Positions 38,591 to 50,089 of a DNA stretch of 64,000 bases are shown here, piece by piece; within the stretch, counting starts at the first letter, position 1; each line of letters starts with the position of its first letter. The notes under the pieces are model-generated. The model was not told the origin of the DNA. It did not search any database and saw only the letters and a list, made by a program, of their open reading frames with translations. Made by a program: the position numbers and the translations under genes. The DNA is from Homalodisca vitripennis (lineage: Eukaryota > Arthropoda > Insecta > Hemiptera > Cicadellidae), in the NCBI RefSeq assembly GCF_021130785.1, contig NC_060207.1, forward strand, positions 104,965,001 to 105,029,000. Direction: 5' to 3'.

Positions 38591-39089
38591 ATATTCTATT
38601 ATTTGTTGTAATAATCGTTTCTTGAAGTTATGAACGCTTCCGCAAAAACACTGTGTAAAAACTATTTATGTATATAAATATGTTTGTAAATTTTGTAAAT
38701 GTGAGTGTGGAAAGCTTTTTGTAAATTTCCAAGGATTTTAACGAAGAGAAGAAATCATAAGAACAAGCAATAAACTGTTTTGTCTTATGGCTTAGAAGGA
38801 GTTTTTGAGCAGGATTTTTGTAGTCCAATCATTAAATTGACATGTATCAACCTGAGTTGATACATTTTTTCTAGAATCATGAGAAATGATATTTTCATTT
38901 CCACGTATACACATTTAGAATGAATTTCTAATCTCCTAATTGATTGGATAAGACTTTATTTCAGTGTGAATTTACCAAACTGAATCTCATTATTGTTGTT
39001 CAGAAAAAATAAACTTCTTTTATAAATTCTTCATTACTGATTATAAAATAAAATAATAATAATGGTTGGTTGGCCAGTAAAAATGTTCA

Positions 39090-39500
39090 GAGCTGAATAT
39101 GGGATTACCGTAATGTGTATATTTAACAGTTAAAGAATAACATATCCGTATGGTAGAGCAATAATGCCATTCAGTGAGCTTTCCACTACTGTACGCTTTC
39201 ATCATTTATCATGATAACAAAAAGTGATATATGTTTGTACATCCACAGTTCGTACTTGATCATAAATAATAATTCATTTTAAAAACTATCTAATGGAAAC
39301 ATGAGCACACGTGTAGAATACACAACACCAACACGATTAAGCCTCGTACACTAGTTGGTTCAAACACTAGGATATTTTTGAATATGCAATCTTCGTTATT
39401 GTAAAAACATGTTTTAAGAGAGTGTAATATGACAATTGGTAAAAGAAATTCTAGAATGTTGTTAATTTAAGGCAACAGATTTCTTGTAGTATTGCATACC
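39090..39500 (+). repeat. Dispersed repeat, partner of 5.53-5.98 kb
   Basis: It carries TTAAAGAATAACATATCCG-TGGTAGAG near 39127 and TTGTTAATTTAAGGCAACAG near 39460, collinear with the 5.5-kb copy. Non-coding and diverged. Confidence 0.45.
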
Positions 39501-39509
39501 CTTAAAAGA

Positions 39510-41040
39510 AGGTTGGCTATTGCAACTAATAATTTTATCTACTTTTTATACTACAATATAATTTTTCTTTCTTACAAAAAACTGTAACGAGTTTAAATAT
39601 AAATCTAACTATTGTAACAGTGAATAAACTATCAAAATTACATCAGGAAGTGCAGCAGGCAATGTAAACTATGTTCTGAAGTGTTATTTATATTTCGTCA
39701 CTTCTCCGAAATGACTAAATGTGTAATAATAGTCAAGTTACTCATTATTAAATGTATTATAAAACAGAAAAAGTAATTACAAATTATTTATTCATTTATT
39801 GGTTAAATCGATGCCGTTAAAAGGGGCACCTGCACATGCTCTGAAAAAGCTATTTTTGCCCTTACATAATGTAGATAATGTTGCAATATATGGGGATTTA
39901 CATTAATAATGACTGTATACTCCATGATAAAGGAGGTGACAAAGAAAAATCCTCATCTTACATTTGTGGGATCGTAAGGGGCTGATCAAAATTTACAATA
40001 TTTGTATCAAGGGTACAATGTGTCTGGATGACGTATAGAAATGTTTTGAGATTCTTTCATAAGATTGGATAGTATAAGACTTTCTCTTATAAACTTTCTA
40101 TGCCGTTTGACTTAATATGTCTCTTGTCTTATTTGAACCTAACTTATAGCAGACACGTTTCCAATACTTTCTAACTTTTTAAGTGGTAACAATTTAGAAC
40201 TTTGAAGCCAAAGTTCACAAAATATGATATAACAGGTCAAACGTAAAGAGGCATCGCACACACACACACAGACAGTAAAATTGTTGCTTTTCAAATTTTT
40301 AGTTTTGTAGTAAAATCATGTATACCGTAAGTAAAATAACTATTAATTTGTTAACTACTATAAATATATAAATGGAAATTTGTGTAAAATAATAAAAGTG
40401 TGAACTGATAAAGGCTAGTATGTGTCACAAGTTACACACACTTTGTGTTTTTGACATGTTGTTAAACGCTTTGATATGTTTACCAAAGTATCTGTTTCCA
40501 ATATCAAAAACAGTGCAAAATATAAACCTGTTACGGGGAACGTATATAGTTTACCTCATTAAGAAATCGTTTTATATGTATTATTTTATGAAGTATATTT
40601 GGAACAGTTCTTTTTGTCATCAAGATCACTGACTTTGTAGAAGGGAATTTATAAATATGTATAGTGATCCATAAACGTTACACCTTATAAAGGAAGACAA
40701 CAAAATATAATAACCTAAAAATAGATATTTGAAGTAAAAATAATTAATTTCAAAAGTAATTTGACTCAGAATTGGAATTAGTCAGTGTTTTACTGGTGTA
40801 AGTAAATGACCACAGTTTTTGTTATGCCATACCGTATATCCAAACAATTTAAGTTGGTCTTGTACTCTTCTACTCAAAAGAAAATTAGGTAATGTGGCTG
40901 GTATTTTTTAGGATAGTGAACTCCTCTGAGGTGTTGGAATAATGCAGGTTTAGCTGGGGTGTAGTAGTTTTAAAATCTTGGCTGGACTAACTCAAGATAT
41001 TGGGCGGGGCAAGAACAATTTTGTTCCGGTTACACCTTTT
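39510..41040. other. AT-rich stretch without recognisable genes
   Basis: Contains only a short CA tract (40256-40270). No supported gene. Confidence 0.45.
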
Positions 41041-41046
41041 TGCATC

Positions 41047-41081
41047 AAATGTTATTTGTTACCAACATGTAAATAACATTT
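41047..41081. repeat. Perfect 11-bp inverted repeat (hairpin)
   Basis: AAATGTTATTT and its exact reverse complement AAATAACATTT are separated by 13 bases. It sits about 75 bases upstream of the tandemly duplicated repeat. Function is unknown; it could be a remnant of a MITE. Confidence 0.6.
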
Positions 41082-41155
41082 ACACAGATGAATTTTATTA
41101 ATATTATTATTTATATAGAATACTAGTTCTCTAATATTTCTTATTATATTATAGA

Positions 41156-41792
41156 CTAGCTGTTACCCGCGGCTTCGCACGCAATCTTTAGAACCGAAGT
41201 CTTTATATTACTTTTTTTTTCTTTTTTTTTTCCTTGGGGCGGCCTACTGCCATGCACTTAAGCCTCAAGGGCCTTTTGCGCACCCCGGAAACACCATGAG
41301 GCCTACCAGTCTACAACTTCAGCAGTTCAACAAACCACCGAAAACAACCTATCAAGTCCTCCTGGGAAAACTCACCACCCCTGTTCAAGCTACCAAAGAT
41401 GGCATGCCGCTCTCTTGCTATTGCAGGGCAATCAAAGAGCAGGTGCTCAGCAGTCTCCTCCTGCTCATTACACCTTCCACAGAGCGGATCCTCCTGAAGG
41501 ATGCCAACTCTGTGTAGATGCTTCTTCAGGTGACCATGCCCCGTAATGAGACCAATGACCTTAGAAGACATTGATCTGTTTAATAAGAGAAGGTCCGAAG
41601 CCACCTTGGAGGAAGGTGACTGTAATACCATTCTACTCACTCTCAAACCCGGATGCAACCTCCACCTTCTCCCATGCTCTGCGCGAATCCATTTCGAGAC
41701 AACCCTAGAGGATTCACACCTTGGAACACCGTATAACGGTTATATTACTTAGTAAAAGCAATTATGCGCGATTAGCCGTGGGTAACAGCTAG
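41156..41792. repeat. Short palindromic TIR element (about 100 bp) interrupted by the LINE
   Basis: CTAGCTGTTACCCGCGGC (41156-41173) and its near-perfect reverse complement GCCGTGGGTAACAGCTAG (41775-41792) bound a unit that is about 100 bases long once the LINE insert is removed. Copy B has the same arrangement at 43007-43107. The 18-bp terminal inverted repeats suggest a miniature inverted-repeat unit. Confidence 0.6.
41214..41739 (-). mobile_element. 5'-truncated RNase-H-type LINE (I/R1-like) insertion with 11-bp TSD
   Basis: The insert is bounded by TTATATTACTT at 41203-41213 and again at 41740-41750. At the left edge it has a T-rich tract (41214-41231), that is, a poly(A) tail on the minus strand. 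A single minus frame is open from the truncation point (41739) to the stop at 41311, 142 codons. It encodes the ORF2 C-terminus: SSRVVSKWIRAEHGRRWR, then LITGHGHLKKHLHRVG, then the knuckle C-x-x-C-x(8)-H-x(4)-C (CGRCNEQEETAEHLLFDCPA). These motifs follow the RNase H domain in I/R1/LOA-type LINEs. The intact frame and exact TSD show a young copy. The uninserted sequence is visible at 43038-43060 in the sister repeat. Confidence 0.9.
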
Positions 41793-43006
41793 TTCGTCAA
41801 TAAATTTGTAGTATTTTATAACGAAAACTCTTGATTTTCAATAAAATACCAATTACAACCAGATACCCAGTTACCCACGGCTTCGCACGCGATTTCCTAC
41901 AGAAAAATTGGGACATAGGAGGCATATTTCTTTTGAACGTCGTTATTACCCTTCTGAGATAAATGATAGTCACTGAAAGATACTCCAAGTTCATGATCTA
42001 TTTAAGATTTAAATTTTAAAACAGTGTCAATATGCACCTGTGAAATAACTGGAATTTTTCTCCAACATTCTATGATTTTTGTATACAATTGAACTATATT
42101 AGCCCAGCGTGGACAGGAGTCAAAAAGTCGGAATTCATTAGCGCACATACGATGTAATAAATGATGGCGCTCAATGTAATTTTGAAACGAAAATAGGCAT
42201 ATTTTAGGTACATATTATTACAGTCTAATGATTATGAGCTTCAGATGTTAAGCGAAATTGCGTATGGTTTTTATTTTAGGCTTTGCGAGTGTATCACTTC
42301 TGGGTCGAATTAGTTATATCTCCGATGCCATGACTGAGCTTGCTTTGTTGTCTCGATCAAGAGAATATGTACGCACGGAGTTCTGAGAACCATAGTTGTG
42401 TCAAAAAAAACAACTAAGGTTGGTTTTATAACACTCTTTATATTTGTAGCCAACGTAAGATAGTAATTTTGATATCTGCATTGCTCTTCTGATCAAGCAC
42501 GAGCATGGTTTATATTAGTTAAATATTGCAGTTAAAGGTGAATATTTACGTTAAATTTGAATTGTATAATCTTGATAGTAAAGCCTATGCTTAACAGTGA
42601 TTGCAGAAACAGTTGAAGCAAAATTTTCTGTTTCTCTTAAGCTTACTCTATGTTTTCAAACTATAAATGTAAAGAATTTTAATTGGTAATTAAACTATAT
42701 AAACATATATTTCTTTTGTTGCATTATATAAGTTTACAAATTTGACAATAAGTTTACAAACAGCTGATTAAATTTGGACAGGCTCTTTCACCTAATAACA
42801 TATGTTTGCTGCAATGCATTTCTTACGGGTATTTCCATAACTTTTAGAGTCCAGTGGGCAGAATCCTGAATCGGGAACGGGATAAAAAGTATCCTATGTC
42901 CTTCACCCAGTTCTTAGCTACCTTCCTACCAACTTTCAGCCAAATCGGTTCAGCCGTTCTTGAGTTATAAATAGTGTAACTAACACGACTTTCTTTTATA
43001 TATATA

Positions 43007-44287
43007 CTAGATGTTACCCACGGCTTCGCACGCAAATCTTAAAAACCGAAATCCTTATATTACTTAGTAAAAGCAATTATGCGCGATTGGCTGCGGGTAA
43101 CAGCTAGTTCGTCAATAAATTCGTAGTATTTTATAACGAAAACACTTGATTTTCAATAAAATACCAAATACCCAGATACCCACGGCTTCGCACACGATTT
43201 CCTTCAGAAAAATTGGGACATAGGAGGCATATTTCTTTTGAACGTCATTATTACCCTTCTGAGATAAATTATAGTCACTGAAAGATACTCGAAGCTCATG
43301 ATCTATTTAAGATTTAAATGTTAAAACAGTCTCAATATGCACCTGTGAAATAACTGGAATTTTTCTCCAATATTCTATGATTTTTGTATACAATTGAACT
43401 ATATTAGACCATCGTGGACAGGAGTCATAAAGTTACAAATATATACAATGTAATAAATGATGGCGCTCAATGTAATTTTGAAACGAAAATAGGCTTATCT
43501 TAGGTACATATTATTACAGTCTAATGATTATGAGCTTCAGATGTTAAGCGAAATTGCGTATGGTTTTTATTTTAGGATTTGCGCGTGTATCACTTCTGGA
43601 TAAAATTAGTTATATCTCCGATGCCATGATTGAGCTTGCTTTGTTGTCTCGATCGAGAGAATATGTACACACGGAGTTTTGAGAACCATACTTCTGTCAA
43701 AAAAAAACAACTAAGGTTGGTTTTATAACATTCTTTATATTTGTAGCCAACGTAAGATAGTAATTTTGATATCTGCATTGCTCTTCTGATCAAGCATGAT
43801 CATGGTTTATATATTAGATAAATATTGCAGTTAAAGGTGGATTTTTACGTCAAATTTGAATTTTATTATCTGGTAGTAAAGTCTATGTTTAACAGTGATT
43901 GCAGAAACAGAAAATTTGCTGTTTCTCTTAAGCTTACTCTATGCTTTCAAACTATAAGTGTAAAGAAATTTAAAATAATAATTAAATTATAAAAACATAT
44001 ATTTCTTTTGTCGCATTATATATGTTTACAAAGAACAGCTGATTAAATTTGAAAAGGCTCTTTCACTTAATAACATATGTTTGCTGCAATACATTTCTTA
44101 CGGGTATTTCTGTAACTTTTAGATACCAGTGAGGCGGAATCCTGAATCGGGAACGGGATAAAAAGTATCCTATGTCCTTCTCCCAGTTCTTAGCTACCTC
44201 CTTACCAATTTTCAGCCAAATCGGTTCAGCCGTTCTTGAGTTATAAATAGTATAACTAACACGACTTTCTTTTATATATATATATAG
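43007..44287 (+). repeat. Tandemly duplicated 1.3-kb insect repeat, copy B (empty site)
   Basis: It begins CTAGATGTTACCCACGGC and ends near ACGACTTTCTTTTATATATA. It keeps the uninterrupted target CCTTATATTACTTAGTAAAA at about 43053, matching copy A without its LINE. Internal landmarks (GGGACATAGGAGGCATATTT, GGCGCTCAATGTAATTTTG, CAGAATCC/CGGAATCC-TGAATCGGG) recur in the same order as in copy A. Confidence 0.9.
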
Positions 44288-44299
44288 ATATAGATACCA

Positions 44300-46140
44300 A
44301 CATAATGCACATTAATAATTATTTTATTGTGTTTGAATTTCATTTAGTTACTCCAGTACATGTGTGCTGAATAGATTTAAGCTGTAATTACAGAAGCAAA
44401 TCCTCCTGAGGGTTCATCTCCAACGAGAAATATACAACAAGCATATTGAACTTAAACCATTAATCAATAAGGTCCTGCTTAGTTAGATACCATGCATTTT
44501 GTACGTACATTGCCAGTATAAATAGTAAATTGAACAGTTCTGCTTCACTTTAGGTTGTCATAAATAAAACCTTATAATGAATATGTGGATTGAATGTCCA
44601 AAATGACTGACATGAACTACTATGAATCAACGATCAATCGACGACTTCCGTTATCATGTACATCGTTGTGTGTACAGTTTTGTACGGGGTCAACTGGAAT
44701 TTTACGTAATTACAATAACATGTTATCTATCTATAGCTTGTTATTTGTTACATATTATAATGCTGGCCAATTAGGTAAGTAGTACTTTCGGTATATACTG
44801 AGCTTACAGATGCCATAATCTGGATTAATCAGAGTATTGGGAATAATGTAGGTTATCAATACGATTGGTGAAGTTTATGTTATTAATATAAATATTTCCT
44901 TGCTGTACAATTAATATAAATGAAAATATTTATTCGTTTAATTAAATTCATTATTTCAATTACGTTTGTGTTTGTGATATTACCTTGACTGAGTATAGCA
45001 TGCTAATAAATAGACGTTTACAGTTAGCAAATCGAACCACAAAATAATATTATGTAAGTATTCTCCACATGTAAGAGATAGTTTACCTTTATTATTTCCT
45101 ACCAGTAACTGCAAAATAAAGGAGTAAAAGGGTTATTCGATAGTATTAGTTTACTGTGGATGGTTGAGTATGATTTTGTAAGCCTAACAACTGAGTACAG
45201 GCTCATTTTCGTCTTGATAGAAGAGGCTAAAACAGAGCCAGCCCCACTTTAATTCAGAGAAATTTTGAAAAATTTAATTTTTCATAAATGTATGGAAACA
45301 CAATATTAGAGTTTTGACCAAGTTTTGAATACTGGTTTTTATTATATATGTCTTTAGACTTATGTAATAAACACAGTCACAATGTTAAACTTAAAACAGT
45401 GTAGATGTATTACAAATTGTAATAACTGGCACGAATAAGCAATCAAATTCGTATTTATAATTACTTCCAACAGTGGAAATAATTTATTTGACTAAAACCA
45501 TTACTTCAATAAAAATATAAATTGAGATCAATCATATGAAAACTATAAAGATGTTCATTCTTATTTCAGTTTTAAAATAAATCAGACGTAAAACAGTAAC
45601 AATGAAGTTTAATCATTTCAATGTTAATCGCGTAGTGTATCGGTTATTTATTGACGGAAAATTATAAGTTTCTATAACCTATGTATGACATGCACTTATT
45701 ACATTACCTAGGATAGAACAACATTATCTTTCTTCTTTTTCAGAAATCAAGAAAAATAAAGATCACTTTATCAAGTGTTGAGTGATGGCTTACATTATCT
45801 AGTAAATAGGCGTGGCACAGAATTATTAAGGGGGTGAGGAAGAATGGATGCCACATTAACATAGGCAGTGACATATACCCGTCAAGTCAGTAACAGACAC
45901 AACACTTTGTTATGTGCAAAGAAGCTTTATACCCTGGGCGTTATATAGACATAACGTCGTAAATCAAGTGAGCGATGATGTGTAGGGAGTAACAAAGACA
46001 CAACCTGTATTGTGTCAATACTTACTCACCTTATTGTTCATTAAAGTATATTATTTTATAAAAATACAGTTTACTACTCAGGGCAGGTTGTGCCATAACG
46101 CACGTCACGTAACAGACTTCGCTGAAGCATTCAAAATTTC
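44300..46140. other. AT-rich stretch without recognisable genes
   Basis: No supported feature. The open frame 44594-44782 (+) lacks any signature. Confidence 0.45.
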
Positions 46141-46149
46141 AAGTTTATA

Positions 46150-46440
46150 GCTGATTTCATTTACAAGATATCATGTGTATGGACAATCAAACAGTAGAGA
46201 GATTTTGTACAACCTTGAGGTAGAGAAGTTTCTCTAATCCACTGAGTGATATTCTTCTCCAAGAACTCCATTCTTGTCTTTGTAGAAATGAAGCTTCATT
46301 GATAATTTAACTCTACAGCTCAATGAAGTCTATAGTAAAGATGAGATCGTTTTCGAGATATCGTGTGGAAACATAGAGAAAAACCATACAGACATAAATG
46401 AAATCTTTCCAGCCTAGTGAGCGTCCAGTTGTTTTTTACT
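46150..46440 (+). repeat. Fragment of an insect dispersed repeat related to 56.5 kb
   Basis: The phrase AACTCCATTCTTGTCTTTGT-AGAAATGAAG near 46265 matches AACTCATTATTGTCTATGT-AGAAATGAAG near 56553. Both sit within a passage ending in an AGATATC phrase. Non-coding; borders uncertain. Confidence 0.4.
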
Positions 46441-46449
46441 ATGGAAAGT

Positions 46450-48300
46450 TCTTTTTAACTAATTTACGCTAGTGCACAGATAGAGGAGTAACTTTTGTGT
46501 AGTGCAATATCATAAAAATAAAATAAATAGTACAGTAGGTACTATGAACACAATGTTACCTCGAAAACGATTGCTAACATTCAGACAATTACATTTTCTT
46601 GTTATTTTATGATAGACAAATAAGTATTTGTCCATCATAAATGGATACATTACAGGAACATCTAAAAAATATTATTCCTAATGTTGGATTAAATCCTCCT
46701 ACTATCTTCGTGTTAGTGTTAACTAACCACTATTTAAATAAAACCATTTTGTTGGTATTTCGAATTAAATATTTTAGAAGAATACGGCAAGAACTCGTTA
46801 CAGTATTCGAATTATTTGTTTAGGATAAGTAGGACGAATGGAAAAAAGGCTCAGTATCACATAATAAACCAAATGATAAAGCATAGTATATTGTGAAATA
46901 TAAGCGTTTTATAGTAAGTTGTCAATAAATGTGATGAGACTTTTACACCCCACAATATGGCACAGTTTTATTTATGGGAGTTGTTGAATGTAGTGATAGG
47001 CCATATTTTAGGGACCTAAGTGATAGGACTTTTATGGCTATTTGGAATCACAGCCGAGACTGTATATAGACAATAGACAGGTCTGAAAAATCAACGGTGA
47101 TCATGGCGCGCACACTTCTAAGAAATTCAAGAAAGTAGATCAAGATGAAGAATCTTTGCAAAGGATCACATTAAGGTGAATTATATTTTTTAACAGGCAA
47201 TGTTGTGATTTCCCAAGCACTGGTAAGAGTGTGGAAAAGAATACGTGGTTTTATATATTGTTGGAACAATTTATAGATTGTCATTGTAGTGATTTTTATC
47301 ATGCCCGAACACAGTTTACTTCCCACCAATTATGTACTTATTCACGGTATGCGGTCTGAGCACTAGTTTTAGATATATATTTCCCTGCGTATATAAATAT
47401 ATACGTAAATATATTCTAACCTTGGACCTAAATGCTGCTTAAAAGTAATAATCATTTTGAGCCAGGAGTATAGCTTGTCCCATACTCTTAGGGAGTATTA
47501 TTTTTTATAGATAAGACTCTTCCACTGAATGAACATGATACATACCACCATCCAACTTAATTTTATGTACTTAGAAATGTGTTTCTATCAAATTTCAATC
47601 CTCTATCATAGTTCGAACTTCAGATATCGCAGTGAGTAATAGGCTTCACTAACGCTCAGTTCAATCCTATGGAGGGTCATGCCAAAAAATCAATGTTATA
47701 ACTCAATTCTTTCTTGTCGTCTATAACTCGCCATCTTCGACAACGCTTAGCCACGTGCCATAAATAACACGGAATAGCTCGGTGTAGAGTGTTTAGTGAT
47801 TGGGCGATTGATTAATAGTTATGTCAATCATGAGGCAACCAACAACCATCACATAGTTCATTATTAGAATTGGAATTGACGACAAGGCTAAGTGGTCCCC
47901 GGCCTGGTCCATTCATTATGTATTGTGGTGGTGTCACTATTAATATACCGCCAGACAATGCGGACCCATTATTTCCCGGCATGAGCGTAATAGGCGTCAT
48001 TACCTACACATTTTATGGTTTTTGTATCTTAAGACGAATGTTTTATAGATTTTAATTTAATTTACATTCATAATTAATTAATTACTCGTACCAACTTTAG
48101 TATATACTGTAAAAATTGCAAATATAAATAATTTTTACTATCTTTACCCAACGATATATTAGTATCACACATATTTTTACAACTGAAGTAAAGCGTTTAA
48201 GTAAAATGTAACATACAGGGTTTGTAAATGTAAATTTATACTTCTATTTTTGAAGTCAATTAAATAACTAAACAAATAACTCTATTAAGCACAGTATCAT
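46450..48300. other. AT-rich stretch without recognisable genes
   Basis: A GC-higher patch at 47870-48000 has an open frame without known motifs. This stretch may be intron if the exon at 48313-48390 is real. Confidence 0.4.
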
Positions 48301-48312
48301 GTTGTCACTCAC

Positions 48313-48390
48313 CACTTAGAATCTCCAAGATGCCTTCAGGCACACTTAAAGAACGCCCATTACTGTGTCTGGTACTGCGCTTCTCACTGA
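48313..48390 (-). CDS. Candidate internal coding exon, 78 nt, symmetric phase 1-1
   Basis: On the minus strand a good acceptor (pyrimidine-rich TTTCTGTTATCCTGTTCTAG ending at 48391) precedes a 78-base stretch that ends at a strong donor GTGAGT (48312-48307). Only one frame is open. It enters with two bases and leaves with one (phase 1 to 1), so the exon can be skipped without shifting the frame. It encodes 25 full residues: SEKRSTRHSNGRSL followed by SVPEGILEILS. Composition is far GC-richer than the flanks, and the residues look like a regulated Ser/Arg-rich cytoplasmic linker, with a possible basophilic kinase site (KRST). I do not recognise the parent gene and no neighbouring exon is evident in the window. 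That would fit very large introns. The phase and length suggest a cassette exon. Confidence 0.5.
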
Positions 48391-48419
48391 CTAGAACAGG
48401 ATAACAGAAACTAATATAT

Positions 48420-49080
48420 CCATTCAATATATCCATATCAAAATGCCATACAGAATGCGAATTAAATTATATGCTCACCAAACAATTTTGTTATATTTTC
48501 TTGTAATACAACATCGTAAGTGATTTACAAATTTGTTATCTAATAAAAACCCATGTTGGATATAGAGGAATGACATGTTTGAGTCTAATTTTGAACGGAT
48601 TTCCGGTAAACCTAGTAAATTAAAACTTATTATCTACGCCTTAGAAGAGAATTGTATATTATTAAAACAATATATACAAATAAATAAAGGGATGGTCAAA
48701 AAAATTTAAGCCTCCATTTTAACTGATCATCACTTTATTTTAGGACGACTTTAACGTCTTTTCTGAACTATCTTCATTCAAACGTTCTCCTATTATTATT
48801 TAAAATGACTTATTCCAGGGTATTAAAAAGGATTTGAATTTACACGGAAATTTGATTTAAATTAAAAATTGTATTTTTAATATATATACTTTTTCATAAT
48901 GTTAGTATCATATGAGATACATAAATTTACCCCCCTATCACTGTACTAACGAAAACTAGTAGAGCACTCCAGGATCATTTAAGGCTAGGAGAAATTGATT
49001 GTTTCATAAAATTAGACTTTATAATTGAAACTATAATTTAATTATTTTCTACGGTTATTCTATATTCATTTATCAAAGAC
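48420..49080. other. AT-rich stretch without recognisable genes
   Basis: No feature supported. If 48313-48390 is an exon, this lies in its upstream intron. Confidence 0.4.
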
Positions 49081-49084
49081 GGTT

Positions 49085-49640
49085 ATCAAAGTCTATCATC
49101 CCTTAAGCAGGAACACCTTCCGTCTATCTGTTTGTCTGTTTGCACGATATTGTGAATACGAACCAACCTATAGACTTTAAATTTTGCCTGGAGCTTCATT
49201 ACTATACAATAAACATTGATCCATGATTAAACAAAAATACATAAGAATATATCGATTTTTAAACAAGCTGAGTACATTAATATGAGTTTTTAGGAAGTAA
49301 CATTTTTATTCATTGACTAAAAATACAACATAAATGAAATAGAGTAGAAAGTCAACGTTAAATTCGGTTGTAATATTAGTTTTCAACGCACTCTTCCATA
49401 GCTGTAGGCATCGGAAACTTGATTATTTCCTCTTTTTGTAACTTTATTACATTTAACTTAATGAACAAAAATGTCAATGCATCATATTTCTGAGCCAACA
49501 CATCTCGAGAAAGATTCTATCTGTAGAGTTTCAATGTTATATAAGACTTTATATCAACATATACAATAATGAGTTCTATGATGGTGCACCTTGAAATTTC
49601 ACCGAGCATCATTGAAGCCTATCTTTCGAGTACGCTGACA
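49085..49640. repeat. Insect dispersed repeat fragments flanking the SINE
   Basis: CCGTCTATCTGTTTGTCTGT near 49120, a TAGACTTTAAATTTTGC phrase near 49170 and a CCTTGAAATTTCACCGAGC phrase near 49590 are in the style of common insect non-coding repeats. A similar TGTCCATCTGTCCGCAAGAT passage lies on the other side of the SINE, near 49943, so the SINE probably landed inside such a repeat. Confidence 0.35.
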
Positions 49641-49689
49641 CTTTCCCTTTTATCTGCACGGTTATGTAAACAGATTTTATTCTCTACCA

Positions 49690-49932
49690 ATGGCGCAGTG
49701 TAGTGGGTACGGCGGTTATCGCAAGATAACCAGATCAAGCAACGCCGAGCGTGGCTGCTGCTTGGACAGGTGACCGCTGAGCGATCCTGTCCTTGCAAGC
49801 GGCCCGCCTGCCCGGCCATTGGTGGTGGTTCGGAAGTCACCTTTAAGCCGTTGGTCCCCAGGTTAAGTGTTAGAGAGGGCTTCTTAGCCCTAACTTCGCC
49901 TGGTAAAATAAGACATTCTTTACTCTTTTTTT
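49690..49932 (+). mobile_element. 5S-rRNA-derived SINE (SINE3-like)
   Basis: The head (about 49711-49792) strongly resembles insect 5S rRNA. AGATCAAGCAACGCCGAGC corresponds to the 5S box A / intermediate-element region, and CTTGGACAGGTGACCGCTGA corresponds to box C (TGGATGGGTGACCGC in 5S genes). The body that follows is GC-rich (CCTTTAAGCCGTTGGTCCCC, then GGGCTTCTTAGCCCTAAC), and the tail ends TAAGACATTCTTTACT plus a run of T, which could serve as a pol III terminator. An internal pol III promoter of 5S type with an unrelated 3' body defines SINE3 elements. The 3' body may mimic the 3' end of a partner LINE. A convincing target-site duplication is not visible (only TTCTCTAC / TTTTCTAC). The open frames over it on both strands are not genes. 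Confidence 0.8.
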
Positions 49933-50089
49933 TCTACATGATTGTCCATCTGTCCGCAAGATATTTAAATAAAATGAGGCATAGACTCGAAATTTTGCAT
50001 ATATATTCAGTAGAGCCTGTTACACGACACATAGCGTTAATATTACTTTTTCCCAAGTCCATACTTAGTGTATAGTTATAGTATCACAA

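Larger units (their letters stand above)
41156..43006 (+). repeat. Tandemly duplicated 1.3-kb insect repeat, copy A (carries LINE insertion)
   Basis: It begins CTAGCTGTTACCCGCGGC-TTCGCACGC and ends with an AAATCGGTTCAGCCGTTCTT phrase and ACACGACTTTCTTTTATATA just before copy B. Subtracting the 526-bp LINE and one 11-bp target duplication leaves about 1314 bases, against about 1281 in copy B. In the aligned middle part (for example 41890-42070 against 43197-43375) only scattered substitutions are seen, so the duplication is recent. The end phrases (AAAAAGTATCCTATGTCCTT and AAATCGGTTCAGCCG) are hallmarks of a very common insect repeat. The antisense open frame 42844-43035 is a by-product. Confidence 0.9.

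Noticed and set aside
42844..43035. Open frame over the end of the 1.3-kb repeat
   Set aside because: Frame exists only because the conserved insect repeat has few stops there; the same phrase is repeated in copy B without a conserved start.
49619..50075. Two overlapping GC-rich open frames on opposite strands
   Set aside because: They cross the 5S-derived SINE; GC content of the SINE explains the lack of stops.
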